A DNA stretch of 64,000 nt from Camarhynchus parvulus (taxonomy: Eukaryota > Chordata > Aves > Passeriformes > Thraupidae). Shown in pieces: positions 62,029-64,000 of the stretch. Each line of letters begins with the position of its first letter. The first letter of the stretch is position 1. The stretch is taken from positions 77,745,465 through 77,809,464 of the forward strand of contig NC_044572.1 in assembly GCF_901933205.1 (NCBI RefSeq), written 5' to 3'. The translations under genes and the position numbers were made by a program. A model generated the notes under the pieces. That model was not told the DNA's origin. It was given only the letters and a program-made list of their open reading frames with translations, and did not search any database.

Positions 62029-64000
62029 GCTGCAGGTCTGAAGATTCTCGGTGATCTCAGTGATGGATAGATCTGATTATTCTAATTGTAGTTTAGGTGT
62101 TTCTCTTTCATGAATAGAAAAAAAGATATCTCTGAGAAATGCCAATTTCATAGAGCCTTATTAAGGCAGAGTTTAAATTATTAAATGTTATTCTATACTA
62201 TTGAAGTATTTGTGAAGTGATTGGTCTTAAATTCAAACCATCTTGTTTGAATGATTCCTATAATGCACATACTTGCTTATCTACTTTTGAAATCACATTG
62301 AAATGAACTGCATTCATTGGGCTTTAACAAATACCAGAAAAAAGCTAGACACTAAATTGTATAGGCTTCATTCTTAGGAACATGTTTCCATTTAACATCC
62401 TGTATTAATATGATTTTATTTTTGCCTAGATGCTTTACTTTGGAGCAGCAGCACAAGAGATCAAAAGGAACATTAAGAGAAGTTCTCATCAGAGACTGTT
62501 TGTGATCACCTCCATTTTGCTTTGCCTTTAATTACCCAGGAAAAAATGATTATTTTAGTACGTTTTTGTCATGCTGTTTGAAGTAACAGCCTGTCACTAA
62601 GATCCATAGGAGTGCAACAGAGTACAGCAAAATCAAGACCACAATTTTGTTCAGGGGAGTCTGGTGTGTATTTACGTCGCTGTGGATTCTGATGCTGTAA
62701 AAGTCTGCTGACCGTAATGACAGTGGAGTTGGCACACTGGTACAGATTTCAGCATTTCACCATGGGGCCCTTGCACATATTCATGGCTCTTGTGCACAGT
62801 TCCTCTGAAGGAAGTTTGTCTCTTGACAGGATCACTTTTTCCTATGAAAAGGGAAGAGAAGAACATGGTGAGGTTTTTCATGTGGACATGTAGTCTCCTC
62901 ACTGATTCCAATCAACTGCAAAATATTTGCAACTTGGAAACAAAAACAACCCCTTCTTTGTTCCCAGGATGATAGGTCTGATACAAGTCAACTGCTCTGA
63001 GAACATTCTGAGAACATCTACAAAACTAGGGAGGCAGGGGCATAATTCCTTGATTCTAGATAGTGACCCTGATGTAGGAGCTGTCCTGACACTTAGAGTT
63101 GAGGTGCTTATGGTCATTGCCAAAAACAAAAACAGGGTGTGAAATACAGCGCTTAAACACAGAGGTTAGGGACATGCTGAGCTGGGCCCCTGTGGATTGA
63201 TCCCTATTTTCCAACTTGAGTGGAGTGTAGGGGCACATTTTATTAGAGCTGTTGATGGGGTAACACTGTTGCAAAAATTAACCTCAGTTACATCTAGACA
63301 AACAACCAGAACATGAGATTAGACAATGACGAGTCCACATAATTCCCTGGGAATACATACTGTTGAGTAGCTGCTTGAGATATCTTCCAACCATCACGCA
63401 GAAGGAAAAAGTTTACCTCAAATCCTAAATAGGTTTCAAATTTAATTTAAATTTTCTTTGGGTGAAGAAAAAACATTTCTATTTCATACAGTTCAGCAAC
63501 TATTTAGAGTTAAGCATCTAACCCTACATAAAATACCCTATTTGATAATTACCAGAGAAAACTTATGAGTACACCTGTAAAGATATTCTCAGCTATAAGA
63601 AAAACAGGGCAAGGTGTATTATTAATGATATATATTTTAAGAGTCCCCAGGATGAGGCAACTTTGCAGACTTAGCAAGTGAAAGTAAAGGTCAGGAATCT
63701 GACTCAAGCATGCATTGATGACCTGCTGGCAATATACAGAACATGTTGTTTTAATGAATTCCAATGCTGGAACAAAAACTTGGTACAACAAAACAAATGT
63801 ATTTGTTTAGCACAGTTGAGGGCTTTTTCCTAAGCTATTTAACAGGGCAAGTGAAGAAGAGGTCAAAACATACAGTACAGAGGCATATCATTTTCATTGG
63901 ACAAATCCAATCTAATAATTACATTGCCTGATCGATCTAGTCCTGAATGTGTGAAGGCACTACCTAAATTTATTTACTATGGGTTTCTTAACATTTTAAT
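62029..64000. other. Intergenic right end, no recognisable feature
   Basis: AT-rich sequence with ORFs of up to 80 codons only. I see no repeat family or gene here. Confidence 0.5.

Noticed and set aside
1..64000. CRISPR arrays, operons, prophage or other prokaryotic systems
   Set aside because: The window is vertebrate: spliced FBXL7 exons, CR1 LINEs, a CpG island and AT-rich noncoding DNA. No regularly spaced repeat arrays or gene-dense coding were seen.
1..64000. tRNA, rRNA or known microRNA genes
   Set aside because: I saw no cloverleaf A/B-box pattern, rRNA sequence or hairpin I recognise as a known microRNA. A covariance-model search was not possible here.

Overview
The window looks like AT-rich vertebrate nuclear DNA from a bird. 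CR1 LINE fragments recur throughout and keep their usual 3' tail. One retroviral-type LTR resembles those common in songbirds. The only gene I recognise is the 5' end of FBXL7, an F-box/leucine-rich-repeat substrate receptor of SCF ubiquitin ligases. Placement as a passerine is an inference from the LTR. I name no species.

FBXL7 lies on the minus strand. Coding exon 1 (40740-40776) encodes MGANNGKQYGSE plus one base, and sits in a CpG island at about 40434-41860 that holds the promoter and 5' leader. Intron 1 is about 38.4 kb (2342-40739). Coding exon 2 (2252-2341) encodes the Ser/Thr-rich stretch that follows. Together they give residues 1-42 of the protein. The F-box and leucine-rich repeats lie in later exons beyond the left edge, and bases 1-2251 are the start of intron 2. 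The exon boundaries have GT/AG signals and matching phases. The leader has two upstream ORFs joined by an ATGA overlap; the second runs across the exon 1-exon 2 junction.

Intron 1 holds six CR1 copies, about 4.9, 20.3-20.9, 21.3-21.7, 23.3-23.6, 30.6-31.6 and 32.0-32.5 kb. It also holds A/C-rich tracts, small palindromes and G-quadruplex-type motifs. The longest CR1 copy keeps decayed reverse-transcriptase coding sequence.

The region upstream of FBXL7 (41.9-64 kb) has no gene I can support. It contains an LTR (49484-49913), an (AATAA)16 microsatellite (53501-53580), a long CR1 (54005-54790), a duplicated AT-rich unit (55151-55242), one very old CR1 remnant (about 57.4-57.65 kb) and a short CR1 tail (61899-62028).

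I found no undescribed multi-gene system. The items most worth checking are the FBXL7 leader uORFs, the G-quadruplex motif against the exon 2 acceptor, and the A/C-rich tract inside the CpG island. All repeat boundaries were read by eye and may be off by 10-30 bases.
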